DNA of 61,618 bases from an uncultured Prevotella sp. GTDB taxonomy: Bacteria; Bacteroidota; Bacteroidia; Bacteroidales; Bacteroidaceae. Position numbers and translations under genes: made by a program. This document shows positions 53,413-61,618 of the stretch, piece by piece (position 1 is the stretch's first letter; each line of letters opens with the position of its first letter). The stretch spans positions 1-61,618 of the forward strand of contig CAKOVA010000004.1 in assembly GCA_934120735.1 (NCBI GenBank), given 5' to 3'. Under the pieces are notes generated by a model. It was not told where the DNA came from. It saw only the letters and a program-made list of their open reading frames with translations, and made no database searches.

Positions 53413-54330
53413 CTATTTTAAATAGCGTTGAGCTTTTTCAATATCTTTGGTGTCGGGCTTAGAAAGGTGGTTGAATTTCAGTTTAGGCAAGGCGTTCACC
53501 GTTCTTTGATCGGTGTTGCAATACGAACATATCAACGAGGAAAAGTGCTGAACGCCATGCTTGTTAATAGAATCTACAGCCATGTTGTACGCACGGCCGA
53601 ACGCTTTGAGCTGTGAGGTGCGATGCTGTCCATTGATGGAATCGGTGCGAAAAGCCAACACACCCAATCGAGTGCCCGTCTTCTCGCTCTCCGTCATCAC
53701 CTGGTGATGATACAGTCGTGCGGTTGTTGCCTGCGGTTCAGTCAGCCACATGGCATCCATCTCGTTGTTGAGTAACATGTGCAAACGTACATGCACATCA
53801 TTAATCTGTACCCTATAGACCCTGGATTTTGTCTTCACCCCTTTGAGGCTCTCGTCGGTGAGATAGTCGGTTCCCGAAAAACGGGTCATGGCTACCATCT
53901 TATCACCCAACTGATTGAGCTGTTTCAAGCGCGCCGTTTTGTTGCTGATGAGCTGCCATTGCAGATTGGTGGCCGTGAGATAATCCAACTTGAGTCCCTT
54001 TCGTTTCAGCCGTTCCATGCGCACAAGGTCGGACATGATGCCCTCTACGCTGCCACCGACGATGGCTGTGTCGGCATCCATCTGCGCCGTAAAGGGCTTA
54101 AGCCTGACATCTACATGCAGCGTATCAAACAATCGCAACTCTTTGGCCACATATAATGGAAGGCAATCGAGCGTTGGCAGCACGGCAATCTTCAGTGCTT
54201 CGGCATTCTCCTGACGCAACTTTTCACGCTGAGCCTTCGTCACTTGTTGGCGCTCTGTTGTGGACTGTTGGCAAGCAACCAGCGAGATGAGCAGCACAGC
54301 TAAAAGCAATAACTTTTTCATACCTTGCAA
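53413..54330 (-). CDS. Substrate-binding lipoprotein (NMT1/THI5-like periplasmic binding fold)
   Basis: 305 residues. Signal peptide and lipobox LISLVAC (Cys near residue 20). The mature protein resembles an ABC-type solute-binding protein: IAVLPTLDCLPLYVAKELRLFDTLHVDVRLKPF at the N-terminus and MDAMWLTEPQATTARLYHH later. No permease or ATPase gene adjoins, so it may be an orphan component or a sensor. Ligand unknown. Confidence 0.75.
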   Translation of the reverse strand: MQGMKKLLLLAVLLISLVACQQSTTERQQVTKAQREKLRQENAEALKIAVLPTLDCLPLYVAKELRLFDTLHVDVRLKPFTAQMDADTAIVGGSVEGIMSDLVRMERLKRKGLKLDYLTATNLQWQLISNKTARLKQLNQLGDKMVAMTRFSGTDYLTDESLKGVKTKSRVYRVQINDVHVRLHMLLNNEMDAMWLTEPQATTARLYHHQVMTESEKTGTRLGVLAFRTDSINGQHRTSQLKAFGRAYNMAVDSINKHGVQHFSSLICSYCNTDQRTVNALPKLKFNHLSKPDTKDIEKAQRYLK

Positions 54331-54396
54331 AATTAAACATTAATTTTGATTCTCAGAAAAATATTATTACTTTTGTCTATCAACAATCCCACCACC

Positions 54397-55782
54397 ATGA
54401 CAAAAGAAAAGATAGCTTATGTGTGTTCTAATTGCGGTCAGGATTCGCCCAAATGGATGGGCAAATGCCCCAATTGTGGGCAATGGAACACCTTCAAGGA
54501 GATACGCATCGGCTCTGATACGTCGCAATCAACGGCCCGTTCGGTCGTCAGTGCCTTCAAAGGCAACACGGAAAAGAACAAACCTTTGCGCCTGAAAGAC
54601 ATCTCAACGCTTGACGAACCGCGCATCGACATGCACGATGACGAGCTGAACCGCGTGCTGGGAGGCGGACTTGTTTCTGGCTCCATCACCCTATTAGGAG
54701 GCGAGCCGGGCATCGGAAAGAGTACGCTGACGCTGCAAACCATTCTCCAAATGACGGACAAGCGGGTGCTCTACGTCAGCGGAGAGGAGAGTGCACACCA
54801 ACTAAAGATGCGTGCTGAAAGACTGTCTAAAGCCGAAAGTGACCATGTGGTCATCCTGTGCGAAACCTCTCTGGAACTGATTTTCGAGCAAATCAAGACC
54901 GTCAAGCCGGAGTTGGTGGTGATTGACTCCATCCAAACCATTGCGACAGAACATGTAGAAAGCTCGCCGGGCAGCATCTCTCAGGTAAGGGAATGCGCCG
55001 CCCTGCTGCTTCATTTTGCCAAAAATAGCGGCATTCCCGTCATCTTGATTGGGCATATCAACAAGGAAGGAACGCTGGCTGGCCCTAAAATTCTCGAACA
55101 CATCGTGGACACTGTCATCCAGTTTGAGGGCGACCAACATTATATTTACCGCATCTTGCGCGCCATAAAAAACCGCTTCGGCAGCACGTCGGAACTGGGA
55201 ATCTATGAAATGCAGCAAGACGGACTTAGGCAAGTGAGCAATCCATCCGAACTGTTGCTCACGCAAGATCACGACGGACTGAGCGGCATCGCCATCTCAT
55301 CGGCCATAGAAGGCGTTCGTCCGTTCCTGTTGGAGACGCAGGCTCTCGTCTCTTCTGCTGCGTACGGCACGCCACAACGATCGGCCACAGGCTTTGACCA
55401 GCGTAGGTTGAACATGCTTTTGGCCGTGTTGGAAAAGCGGGTGGGCTTTAAACTCATGCAGAAAGACGTGTTTCTCAACATTGCCGGTGGGCTGCGCGTC
55501 ACCGATTTGGCCATGGACTTGAGCGTCATTGCGGCGGTCTTGTCCAGCAACGTTGACACCCCCATCGAGAGCGGATGGTGCATGGCTGGTGAGGTAGGCC
55601 TCAGTGGAGAGGTGCGTCCCGTCAGCAGAATAGAGCAGCGCATCGCTGAAGCCGAGAAGTTGGGCTTCACGCATCTCATCCTCCCTAAATACAACTTGCA
55701 GGGAATCAATCCACAACGATACCAAATAGCCCTCCACCCTGTACGCAAAGTTGAGGAAGCCCTCCGTGCCCTATTCGGATAA
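54397..55782 (+). CDS. radA: DNA repair protein RadA
   Basis: 461 residues from the ATG at 54397 (MTKEKIAYVCSNCG); an upstream ATG adds 17 residues ahead of the zinc finger and is unlikely. Features: C4 zinc finger CSNCG...CPNCG, Walker A GGEPGIGKSTL, the RadA-specific KNRFGSTSELGIYEM, and a C-terminal Lon-like domain (GWCMAGEVGLSGEVRPV). Helicase that processes recombination intermediates. Divergent from the lipoprotein gene. Confidence 0.95.
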   Translation: MTKEKIAYVCSNCGQDSPKWMGKCPNCGQWNTFKEIRIGSDTSQSTARSVVSAFKGNTEKNKPLRLKDISTLDEPRIDMHDDELNRVLGGGLVSGSITLLGGEPGIGKSTLTLQTILQMTDKRVLYVSGEESAHQLKMRAERLSKAESDHVVILCETSLELIFEQIKTVKPELVVIDSIQTIATEHVESSPGSISQVRECAALLLHFAKNSGIPVILIGHINKEGTLAGPKILEHIVDTVIQFEGDQHYIYRILRAIKNRFGSTSELGIYEMQQDGLRQVSNPSELLLTQDHDGLSGIAISSAIEGVRPFLLETQALVSSAAYGTPQRSATGFDQRRLNMLLAVLEKRVGFKLMQKDVFLNIAGGLRVTDLAMDLSVIAAVLSSNVDTPIESGWCMAGEVGLSGEVRPVSRIEQRIAEAEKLGFTHLILPKYNLQGINPQRYQIALHPVRKVEEALRALFG

Positions 55783-55848
55783 TTACCGCCATTAACAGGC
55801 ACGGACAGAAGGCCGATTCATGCATCATTCTCTTGGAAGGTATGGCAA

Positions 55849-58059
55849 TTAGAAGGGCATACCCACCGCGAAATGGAAGGTGAAGTCGCGGCCAAAGTTA
55901 GGATGAAGCACGGCAAAATGCTCCCGCTGTGTTTCATAAGCTGGATTGATGGCCTTCATACCCATGTCGAACCGCAGAATAAAAAAGTCGAAGTTCAAGC
56001 GTAATCCCAGTCCGTAGGCCACGGCTATCTGCTTATAAAACTCGTGTAACTTGAACTGACCACCTGGTTGTTCCTCATATTGTCGCAACGTCCAAATGTT
56101 TCCGGCATCCACGAAAGCCGCCCCATGGAATTTCCAAAACAACTTGGTGCGGTACTCTATGTTCATATCCAGCTTCATGTCGCCCGTTTGGTTGATGAAG
56201 TCAATGCGCCCATCGGTACCGCGAAAGCTGCCCGGCCCCAACTCCCTGACGCTCCATCCCCTCACCGAGTTGGCTCCACCCGAGAAGTATCGCTTCTCAA
56301 AAGGCAGGATTTTCGAGTTGCCATACGGATAAGCAAGCCCCAAATCTATGTGCAACGCCAGCGAGTTGTGCGTATCAAAGGTAATCAAACGGGTATAGTC
56401 AAAGTCGCCTTTGACATACTGTGCGTAGGCCGTATTAAATAAGGTGTACTGTCCTTGCGCGTTTTTACGGAAGGACAGCACTTTAGAAAAGCCCTTCAAA
56501 ATGTTGCCGGCCGTCTCGATGTTGGCAATCATGGCATGCCGACCATTATTGAATCTCACGCCGAACCCCATCTTCATGACCAGCAAATTCTCATAGTTGT
56601 ACCGCAAAATAGCATTCCTACTGCTGACGTCGTCCAGGTAATCGCGCTTGAACGTATCAGAGATCCATGGCATATAGACATAGTTGAGATCAATCAAGTC
56701 CATGCGATAGGACGAATATCGTTTCGGTTCGTTCCATCGATATCTAAACGCTGCGGACAAAACTCGACGATGAAATTCCGGACGATTCTGCAAGTTGTAA
56801 CTGAAAGACAACTCCGACGATGCCGTACTGCGCCGCTGAAATGCGCTGGATAGGAAAGGAGCCAGCAGGCGGGGAAATTGCAATTTGGCCTCAGCGTTGT
56901 ACTCCTGATAATCTTGGTCGTTATATCCTTCCAAGCCTGTAATAGCCTCAAAGGCCCCTCTTAGCTGCACTCGCAGCACCTCACTGCCACGAAAAAGGTT
57001 TCTGTTCTCGTAGGTCAGCGATACGGCTGCTCCCAAATCACCGGCTGTGTTGGTGCCTTCGGGCTGAAAGGACAGCGTGTGAGGCTTGTTGTGACTCAAC
57101 TGTATGTCACAATCCAACAGCGTGGTGTCGGGCAATTCCTTAAACTTGATGTTGGTGTACCTCACGGCTTGCAACCGTGCAAAGTTGTTGTACGTTGTTT
57201 GCAGATGTGCGGCCGAGAAAGGTTCTCCCGCCTTGATGGCCGTATTGTATTCAAGCGTCTTGGGACGCAGATGGATTCCCGACTCCTCACTGGAAGAGAA
57301 TTTCACGTCACGAATGAAATAACGTGGGTGATTGGTCTCAGGCGCATCACTGTTGGCACGGTATTTCAACAGTCTGACCACCAGGTTGATGTCGGTGTTG
57401 TTGCGTGCCGAGTCGGCCTCAAAGACGATAAAATCCTTGTGAAATTTATAAAAACCGCTGTCCAACAGCAGCTTGGTTATTCGATTACGCTCTTCGTCCA
57501 GGCGTTCCACTGTGAAGCGCGATCCGCTCTGAAGGCCGCGAATAGCATGCTGAGGTTTGTCCAAAGCCAGTATTCGTTTGATGCGTTCGTCCGCAATGTC
57601 ATATCTCACACGGTTGATACGATAAGGCTCACCAGGATGAAGCGTGTAGATGGCTTTCAGCTTTTTGCCCTTTATTTTTGTCTGCAAGTCTACGTCCGCA
57701 TGCATGTATCCAGCGTTTTGCAAGGCCTTCTTCAGGTCGTTCATCGACTGATTGGCCTGCACGGTATCAAACAGCACCGGCTCTTCGCCAATCTTTCGCA
57801 AGGTACGATTTACCCATTTCGTGGTATCTCGCCCCGAAAGCGAATAAGTTCCCAGCGGAATGTTGAACAAAGAGAACCACTTGGAGTTGGCTTTCTGTCG
57901 GATATAGGGCTCCAACGAGGCAGCATCGAAGCCTTTCTGATCAGACTTGATTTCAACCTCTTGCAACAGATATTCGTTCTCCGGGATGAATTTACTCGAT
58001 GAGCAACCAACCAGGAACAGCAACGTCAGAAAAAAAATCGATAATTTTACTTTCCTCAA
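55849..58059 (-). CDS. BamA/TamA family outer-membrane lipoprotein (TamL-like)
   Basis: 736 residues from a TTG at 58059 (giving the neat lipoprotein signal RKVKLSIFFLTLLFLVGC); an ATG at 58116 would lengthen the signal by 19 residues and is also possible. After the lipidated Cys come POTRA domains (about 25-330: LLQEVEIKSD, MHADVDLQTKIKGKKLKAIYTLHPGEPYRINRV) and the Omp85 barrel with FSGGANSVRGWSVRELGPGSFRG, ending FTFHFAVGMPF. TamL-type proteins of Bacteroidetes insert barrel proteins with an inner-membrane TamB partner, which is not in this window. Confidence 0.88.
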   Translation of the reverse strand: MRKVKLSIFFLTLLFLVGCSSSKFIPENEYLLQEVEIKSDQKGFDAASLEPYIRQKANSKWFSLFNIPLGTYSLSGRDTTKWVNRTLRKIGEEPVLFDTVQANQSMNDLKKALQNAGYMHADVDLQTKIKGKKLKAIYTLHPGEPYRINRVRYDIADERIKRILALDKPQHAIRGLQSGSRFTVERLDEERNRITKLLLDSGFYKFHKDFIVFEADSARNNTDINLVVRLLKYRANSDAPETNHPRYFIRDVKFSSSEESGIHLRPKTLEYNTAIKAGEPFSAAHLQTTYNNFARLQAVRYTNIKFKELPDTTLLDCDIQLSHNKPHTLSFQPEGTNTAGDLGAAVSLTYENRNLFRGSEVLRVQLRGAFEAITGLEGYNDQDYQEYNAEAKLQFPRLLAPFLSSAFQRRSTASSELSFSYNLQNRPEFHRRVLSAAFRYRWNEPKRYSSYRMDLIDLNYVYMPWISDTFKRDYLDDVSSRNAILRYNYENLLVMKMGFGVRFNNGRHAMIANIETAGNILKGFSKVLSFRKNAQGQYTLFNTAYAQYVKGDFDYTRLITFDTHNSLALHIDLGLAYPYGNSKILPFEKRYFSGGANSVRGWSVRELGPGSFRGTDGRIDFINQTGDMKLDMNIEYRTKLFWKFHGAAFVDAGNIWTLRQYEEQPGGQFKLHEFYKQIAVAYGLGLRLNFDFFILRFDMGMKAINPAYETQREHFAVLHPNFGRDFTFHFAVGMPF

Positions 58060-58144
58060 AATGCACCTGTTTAATGATGAAAACCACAATGGCACAGAAC
58101 GCTGTTGCATGCTCACGCAACTGGCTCTTCCGTGTATATCATTG

Positions 58145-58152
58145 CAAAGGTA
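58145..58152 (-). promoter_or_regulatory. -7 box (TACCTTTG, minus strand) for the TamL-like gene
   Basis: CAAAGGTA on + reads TACCTTTG on minus; it lies 28 bp before the ATG at 58116 and 85 bp before the TTG at 58059. Confidence 0.55.
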
Positions 58153-58196
58153 AGGAAAAAGATGCTAAATAAGCGGTTGAAGAATCAAGAATTTAC

Positions 58197-58204
58197 TATC
58201 TTTG
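58197..58204 (+). promoter_or_regulatory. -7 box (TATCTTTG) for the SpoU methyltransferase
   Basis: Perfect TAnnTTTG box 41 bp before the start codon at 58246, back to back with the minus-strand box at 58145. Confidence 0.6.
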
Positions 58205-58245
58205 TGCTTGGCTTCAACATTCCACAGCACATCAAAACGAAGAGG

Positions 58246-59028
58246 ATGATTAGTAAAGCAAAACTCAAATACATCAACGCACTGCAAACAAAGAAGGGAC
58301 GTTTGGCCCATGGCACGTTCGTTGCCGAGGGTCCTAAGGTGGTTCACGACCTGCTGTCGTCGTTCCAACCCGAACTCATCGTGGCCACAGAGCAATGGCT
58401 CGAACGGCACGAAGACGAGATTTTGAAGGGCAACCAGGGTGACAGACGACCGCAAATCATCCCAGTATCGCCCGACGAGCTGCAAAAAATCAGTCTGTTG
58501 CAGCACCCGCAAGAGGTGTTGGCCGTATTCGAACAACGCCACATGCCCGCTCACATCGACCCAACCCATGAGCTGGTGCTGGCCTTAGATGGCATTCAAG
58601 ACCCGGGCAACCTTGGCACCATCATTCGCATTGCCGACTGGTTTGGCATCAGGAACGTGATTTGCAGCGGAGACACAGCGGATGTGTACAACCCGAAAGT
58701 GGTTCAGGCCACCATGGGAAGCATCGCACACGTCGACGTCACCTACCTGAATCTCTGCGAATATGCCGACACGCTGCCACCATCAACCTCTGTCTATGGC
58801 ACTTTGCTCGATGGCAGGGACATCTATCAACAGACGCTCACCGCGACCGGCATCATCATCATGGGCAACGAAGGTAACGGCATCTCGAAAGACCTGCGCG
58901 CACGCGTCAACCATCCGTTGCTCATCCCCAACTTCTCCACCTTGCCCAACAAGGCCGAGAGCCTCAACGTGGCCATTGCCACGGCCATAGCGTGCAGCGA
59001 ATTTAAAAGAAGAACGAAAATAACATAA
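58246..59028 (+). CDS. SpoU/TrmH family RNA 2'-O-methyltransferase
   Basis: 260 residues from the ATG at 58246, preceded by a GAGG ribosome-binding site; the frame extends 47 codons upstream without resemblance to the family. N-terminal substrate-binding domain (GTFVAEGPKVVHDLL), then the SPOUT knot: LDGIQDPGNLGTIIRIADWFGI, IIIMGNEGNGIS, and IPNFSTLPNKAESLNVAIATAI. Methylates ribose in rRNA or tRNA using SAM; target not predictable. Confidence 0.93.
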   Translation: MISKAKLKYINALQTKKGRLAHGTFVAEGPKVVHDLLSSFQPELIVATEQWLERHEDEILKGNQGDRRPQIIPVSPDELQKISLLQHPQEVLAVFEQRHMPAHIDPTHELVLALDGIQDPGNLGTIIRIADWFGIRNVICSGDTADVYNPKVVQATMGSIAHVDVTYLNLCEYADTLPPSTSVYGTLLDGRDIYQQTLTATGIIIMGNEGNGISKDLRARVNHPLLIPNFSTLPNKAESLNVAIATAIACSEFKRRTKIT

Positions 59029-59043
59029 ATCAATCAAACGAAT

Positions 59044-59949
59044 ATGGAAAACGATCTCTATAAAAACAGAAGCATATCGGGTAGCATCAAGGCCGGATAT
59101 CTTCTTTTCTGCTCTAACGTCATGACCATCCTGCGTAAAAACTGGCTGTCGCTGCTGGTGTTCTCCGTCATTGGGGGCGCATGTCTGGCCTTTGGCCTCA
59201 CCAATGCCATGCACACGATGGACGGCAGCTTGCCCACGGGCAAGTCGGTCACGTTCGGTTTGCTCAACGTGCTGCTGCTCTGTGCGTCGGTATGGTACAT
59301 GGCTCGTACCACCACCCTGCTCAACGAGAACAGCTTTGCCTGCAACCTCAAGCGCAACGCCAAACTTCAGTTGGCCTATGTGGTTGTCATGAGCGTGATT
59401 TCCCTGCTGCTACTTGCTGCGACGCTCTCCATTTCTGATGGGCAAAAACCCGCACCAGCGGCTGTCGGCACGGCCGGAATGGGCATGCAGGCATGGCTCG
59501 TTCCGGTGGCCTGGCTCATCATTCTCATCGCTATGGCACCCTTTGCCTATTCTTCCATGAGATACATTCAGGAGAAAGAGGCCAAGTTCAAAACGCATGT
59601 GCTGGGTGGTTACCGAACAGGACTGCGCCGCATTGGGTTCATCGTTTCCACCTTTTTCTTATATGGAATCGTCATTTTTTTCCTCACCCTCATTCTCCTC
59701 ATGCCGGTATACATCCTGCTCATGGCCAGCACCCTGTCACAAATGGGCGTGCAGAGTGGTGACCCAAACACCCTTCCAACCTACTTCCCCGTGCTTACCT
59801 ACGGCACCTGCATCCTCATCTACTTTATTTGCGCCGCGTTCCTGACCGTTGGCATCTACGTCAACTACTATGTGTATGGGTCGATAGAAGCCCGCAGACA
59901 AGCCCAATCAAACAGGAAAGCCATCCAAACAGAAGCAGCCGAAGCATAA
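59044..59949 (+). CDS. Polytopic membrane protein, function unknown
   Basis: 301 residues with about five or six transmembrane helices (LSLLVFSVIGGACLAFGL; VTFGLLNVLLLCASVWYMA; LAYVVVMSVISLLLLAATL; WLVPVAWLIILIAMAPFAY; FIVSTFFLYGIVIFFLTLILL; GTCILIYFICAAFLTVGIYV). No known domain. Starts 15 bp after the methyltransferase stop, so co-transcribed. Lys/Arg-rich tail at the cytoplasmic side. Confidence 0.78.
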   Translation: MENDLYKNRSISGSIKAGYLLFCSNVMTILRKNWLSLLVFSVIGGACLAFGLTNAMHTMDGSLPTGKSVTFGLLNVLLLCASVWYMARTTTLLNENSFACNLKRNAKLQLAYVVVMSVISLLLLAATLSISDGQKPAPAAVGTAGMGMQAWLVPVAWLIILIAMAPFAYSSMRYIQEKEAKFKTHVLGGYRTGLRRIGFIVSTFFLYGIVIFFLTLILLMPVYILLMASTLSQMGVQSGDPNTLPTYFPVLTYGTCILIYFICAAFLTVGIYVNYYVYGSIEARRQAQSNRKAIQTEAAEA

Positions 59950-60057
59950 AACGGGGATGGGCATTGACGAACAGAGATGATGATACGGATAAAATCCGCT
60001 ACGTCCTGAAAATCAACCACTTAATCCTTTCACAACGAAAGCCATTCAACCCGTCAT

Positions 60058-60145
60058 CCAATTGCATTGAGTTTGGCTGCCAATAACATTGAGTTTGAGT
60101 GCCAATAGCAAAGAGTTTGGCAGCCAATAACAATGAGTTTGAAAA
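60058..60145 (+). repeat. 22-bp repeat array L5 (4 units)
   Basis: Units start at 60058, 60080, 60102 and 60124, each CCAAT-based with GAGTTTG; the last ends GAGTTTGAAAA. It lies in a convergent gap, away from any promoter. Confidence 0.92.
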
Positions 60146-60170
60146 TAATGCGTTTTTGGGTAAGAAAAGT

Positions 60171-60260
60171 GTAGGGGCGTGATTCATCACGCTCCGTCAA
60201 ACAGTACGGTCTTGATTTGACAATCGCAAAGGGGCGGAACGTGATAAATCACGCCCCTAC
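60171..60260. repeat. Inverted repeat, GTAGGGGCGTGATTCATCACG type
   Basis: Arms 60171-60196 and 60235-60260 pair with two mismatches over 26 bp, leaving a 38-bp centre. It could serve as a bidirectional terminator for the two convergent genes. Similar elements occur widely in Bacteroidetes, from memory. Confidence 0.85.
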
Positions 60261-60280
60261 GGCAACCCATTATGCCACGT

Positions 60281-61483
60281 TCAGAGTTTAAAGCGATGCT
60301 TGCGCTTGGCCCTGGATGGCTTCTGGATGCTATAAAAACCAATTCCACCCTTGGCCACACCTCTGTATTGCGCATAGCGGGCACGAATTTTGTTGACATA
60401 GTCAACCGTCTCTGAACCACGCATATAGCCGCGCTTGACGATGGGGTCGCGATAGTAACGTGGGTCAGACAACTTCAAAATATATTCTGAAACGTGATTC
60501 CAACTATGCGGATTGCCACCATTTTTCTGGGTCAACGCCATCGCATCGCGCACATGATAAGAGCCACCATTGTAGCTGGCCAGCACGAAATACTGGCGTT
60601 CCTGCACGTTTCTCACATCCTGAAAATGGGCACTTAGCTCTTGCAAATACTTGGCTGCGGCCGCTATATTTTGCTCCGGATCATGAATGTCGGCCAACGA
60701 AAGACCCAGATGCGCCGCCGTTCCAGGCATAATTTGCATCAATCCCAGTGCGCCGGCCCACGAACGGGCTTGCGGGTCGAAGGTAGACTCTTGATAACAT
60801 TGAGCCGCCATCAAGCGCCAATCCCATCTGGCCATGGGCGCATACTGCTGAAAAAAGTGGTCGTAACGGGAGATAACGCCCTGCGAACGGTTCAACATGG
60901 GTGAATAAACGTGACGGGTAACGCTGCGGGTAGACAGCAAGAACGATTCTCGCTGCTTGACTTGGGCAATGAGTTTCGGACTGAACCATTTGTTCAGCGT
61001 GTCGGCAAGCGCCTCATTGTCTTTCCTTACCGCCCACTGTGTTTTCAACGAATCAGCCGAAGGCCCCGAGTACAGCAAGCGTTTGTCGGTTCTGGGCAGC
61101 GGAAAAGCGATGATGTCGCCGTCACCTTGCTCGAGCCTATTGACCATCTCCGTGGTGTCTTTGCACAACTCTACCCGCAAGGAAACGCCCAACTGTCGGG
61201 CAAACTGCTCACACAGCAAATACTGTAATCCCATGCCACGCCCACGATAGTCGTAATAAGTCTCGGGGCCATTGATGGTCAGCATAATCAATTCGCCGTT
61301 TCCAATGATGTCATCCAGCGAGAAACCCTGGCTCACGTTGGCCGTATCGGTGCCCAACGTGGTGCCCCAAGGCGTGCGTACCTGTGTCTTTTCATTCTCG
61401 CATCCACAGAGCATCAACAGCAACAGGAAGATGAACAAATGGCATGTCAATGGAAGAGGAAAGTAATTTTGGCACTTTTGCAT
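60281..61483 (-). CDS. Membrane-bound lytic transglycosylase, MltF-like
   Basis: 400 residues from the ATG at 61483 (MQKCQNYFPLPLTCHLFIFLLLLMLCGC, a lipoprotein signal); a frame extension upstream lacks signal character. The N-terminal half is a solute-binding-type domain (LIMLTINGPETYYDYRGRGMGLQYLLCEQFARQLG). The C-terminal SLT domain holds CYQESTFDPQARSWAGALGLMQIMPGTA with the catalytic Glu and NIAAAAKYL. Cleaves peptidoglycan glycan strands. In MltF the first domain senses muropeptides. Confidence 0.9.
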   Translation of the reverse strand: MQKCQNYFPLPLTCHLFIFLLLLMLCGCENEKTQVRTPWGTTLGTDTANVSQGFSLDDIIGNGELIMLTINGPETYYDYRGRGMGLQYLLCEQFARQLGVSLRVELCKDTTEMVNRLEQGDGDIIAFPLPRTDKRLLYSGPSADSLKTQWAVRKDNEALADTLNKWFSPKLIAQVKQRESFLLSTRSVTRHVYSPMLNRSQGVISRYDHFFQQYAPMARWDWRLMAAQCYQESTFDPQARSWAGALGLMQIMPGTAAHLGLSLADIHDPEQNIAAAAKYLQELSAHFQDVRNVQERQYFVLASYNGGSYHVRDAMALTQKNGGNPHSWNHVSEYILKLSDPRYYRDPIVKRGYMRGSETVDYVNKIRARYAQYRGVAKGGIGFYSIQKPSRAKRKHRFKL

Positions 61484-61487
61484 TGGG

Positions 61488-61495
61488 CAAATGTA
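61488..61495 (-). promoter_or_regulatory. -7 box (TACATTTG, minus strand) for the MltF-like gene
   Basis: CAAATGTA on + reads TACATTTG on minus, ending 4 bp before the start codon at 61483. If used, the message would be essentially leaderless; otherwise an upstream start is used. Confidence 0.35.
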
Positions 61496-61618
61496 CGACA
61501 TTTCTTGCACATCTCCCCACATCTTATTATATTTGCATAACATTTTTAAGAACAAATAAGAAATGCCGTGTGTACGATTCACACCTTACGACACGCAATT
61601 TCGGCACCTTTACCCTTT

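Larger units (their letters stand above)
59950..60280. other. Convergent gene-free stretch with array L5 and an inverted repeat
   Basis: Between the + strand membrane protein and the - strand transglycosylase, both ending here. Holds 22-bp array L5 and the GTAGGGGCGTGATT inverted repeat. No gene seen. Confidence 0.75.

Noticed and set aside
61528..61535. TATATTTG on + near the right edge as a promoter of a gene beyond the window
   Set aside because: The gene it would serve is outside the window, and AT-rich context makes a chance match likely.

Overview
The window is chromosomal DNA from a member of the Bacteroidota, most likely Prevotellaceae. Evidence for this: Bacteroidetes-type promoters (a -7 box TAnnTTTG, in the best cases with TTTG 19-20 bp upstream); a short primary sigma factor without region 1.1; a PorQ-like type IX secretion protein; a TamL-like lipoprotein; an Oar-like TonB receptor paired with a BACON-domain lipoprotein; and DKNYY and DUF721 proteins. 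Species cannot be fixed from the sequence alone. No insertion sequence, prophage, CRISPR array or rRNA operon was seen.

Layout. 1-5.5 kb: tail of an unidentified gene, then dcp, dCMP deaminase, an S41 protease and 5-formyl-THF cyclo-ligase on +. 5.5-9.5 kb: DUF721 and recF on -, then a TPR membrane protein, ribH, a DnaQ-like exonuclease and an unknown small protein on +. 9.5-15.3 kb: an ECF sigma operon whose last gene joins an inner-membrane segment to an outer-membrane barrel, then envelope proteins and a PagL-like lipid A deacylase. 15.3-25.4 kb: tatD, prenyl synthase/tonB, porQ, a toxin-antitoxin pair beside a 15-codon gene stub, yecH, a DKNYY protein, cmk, an rluA-type pseudouridine synthase, fabG and a TetR regulator. 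25.9-35.7 kb: initiator tRNA, glnS, TPR protein, DedA protein, tRNA-Thr and tRNA-Gly, an acetyltransferase/glycosyltransferase/recR run, and a GHL10 glycosidase. 36.1-39.4 kb: an AT-rich restriction-modification island (C5 methyltransferase, PD-(D/E)XK nuclease, Vsr). 39.6-61.5 kb: kdsA-kdsD-phospholipase D, a LuxR-type regulator with a degenerate receiver, a cupin, a BACON lipoprotein with a TonB receptor, rpoD, a large TPR protein, a substrate-binding lipoprotein, radA, a TamL-like protein, a SpoU methyltransferase, a membrane protein and an MltF-like transglycosylase.

The most distinctive signal is non-coding. Seven intergenic regions carry short arrays of a 22-bp unit, roughly CCAA-N3-CATTGA-N-TTTG-N4. 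There are four or five units per array with exact 22-bp spacing in all seven. All lie on the same strand, and in five arrays the last unit ends TTGAAA or TTGGAAA. Several sit beside other inverted repeats, including a 200-bp palindrome whose half-element recurs 12 kb away. Functional claims for genes rest on recognised motifs. Claims about repeats rest on reading the bases; whether they have been described before could not be checked.
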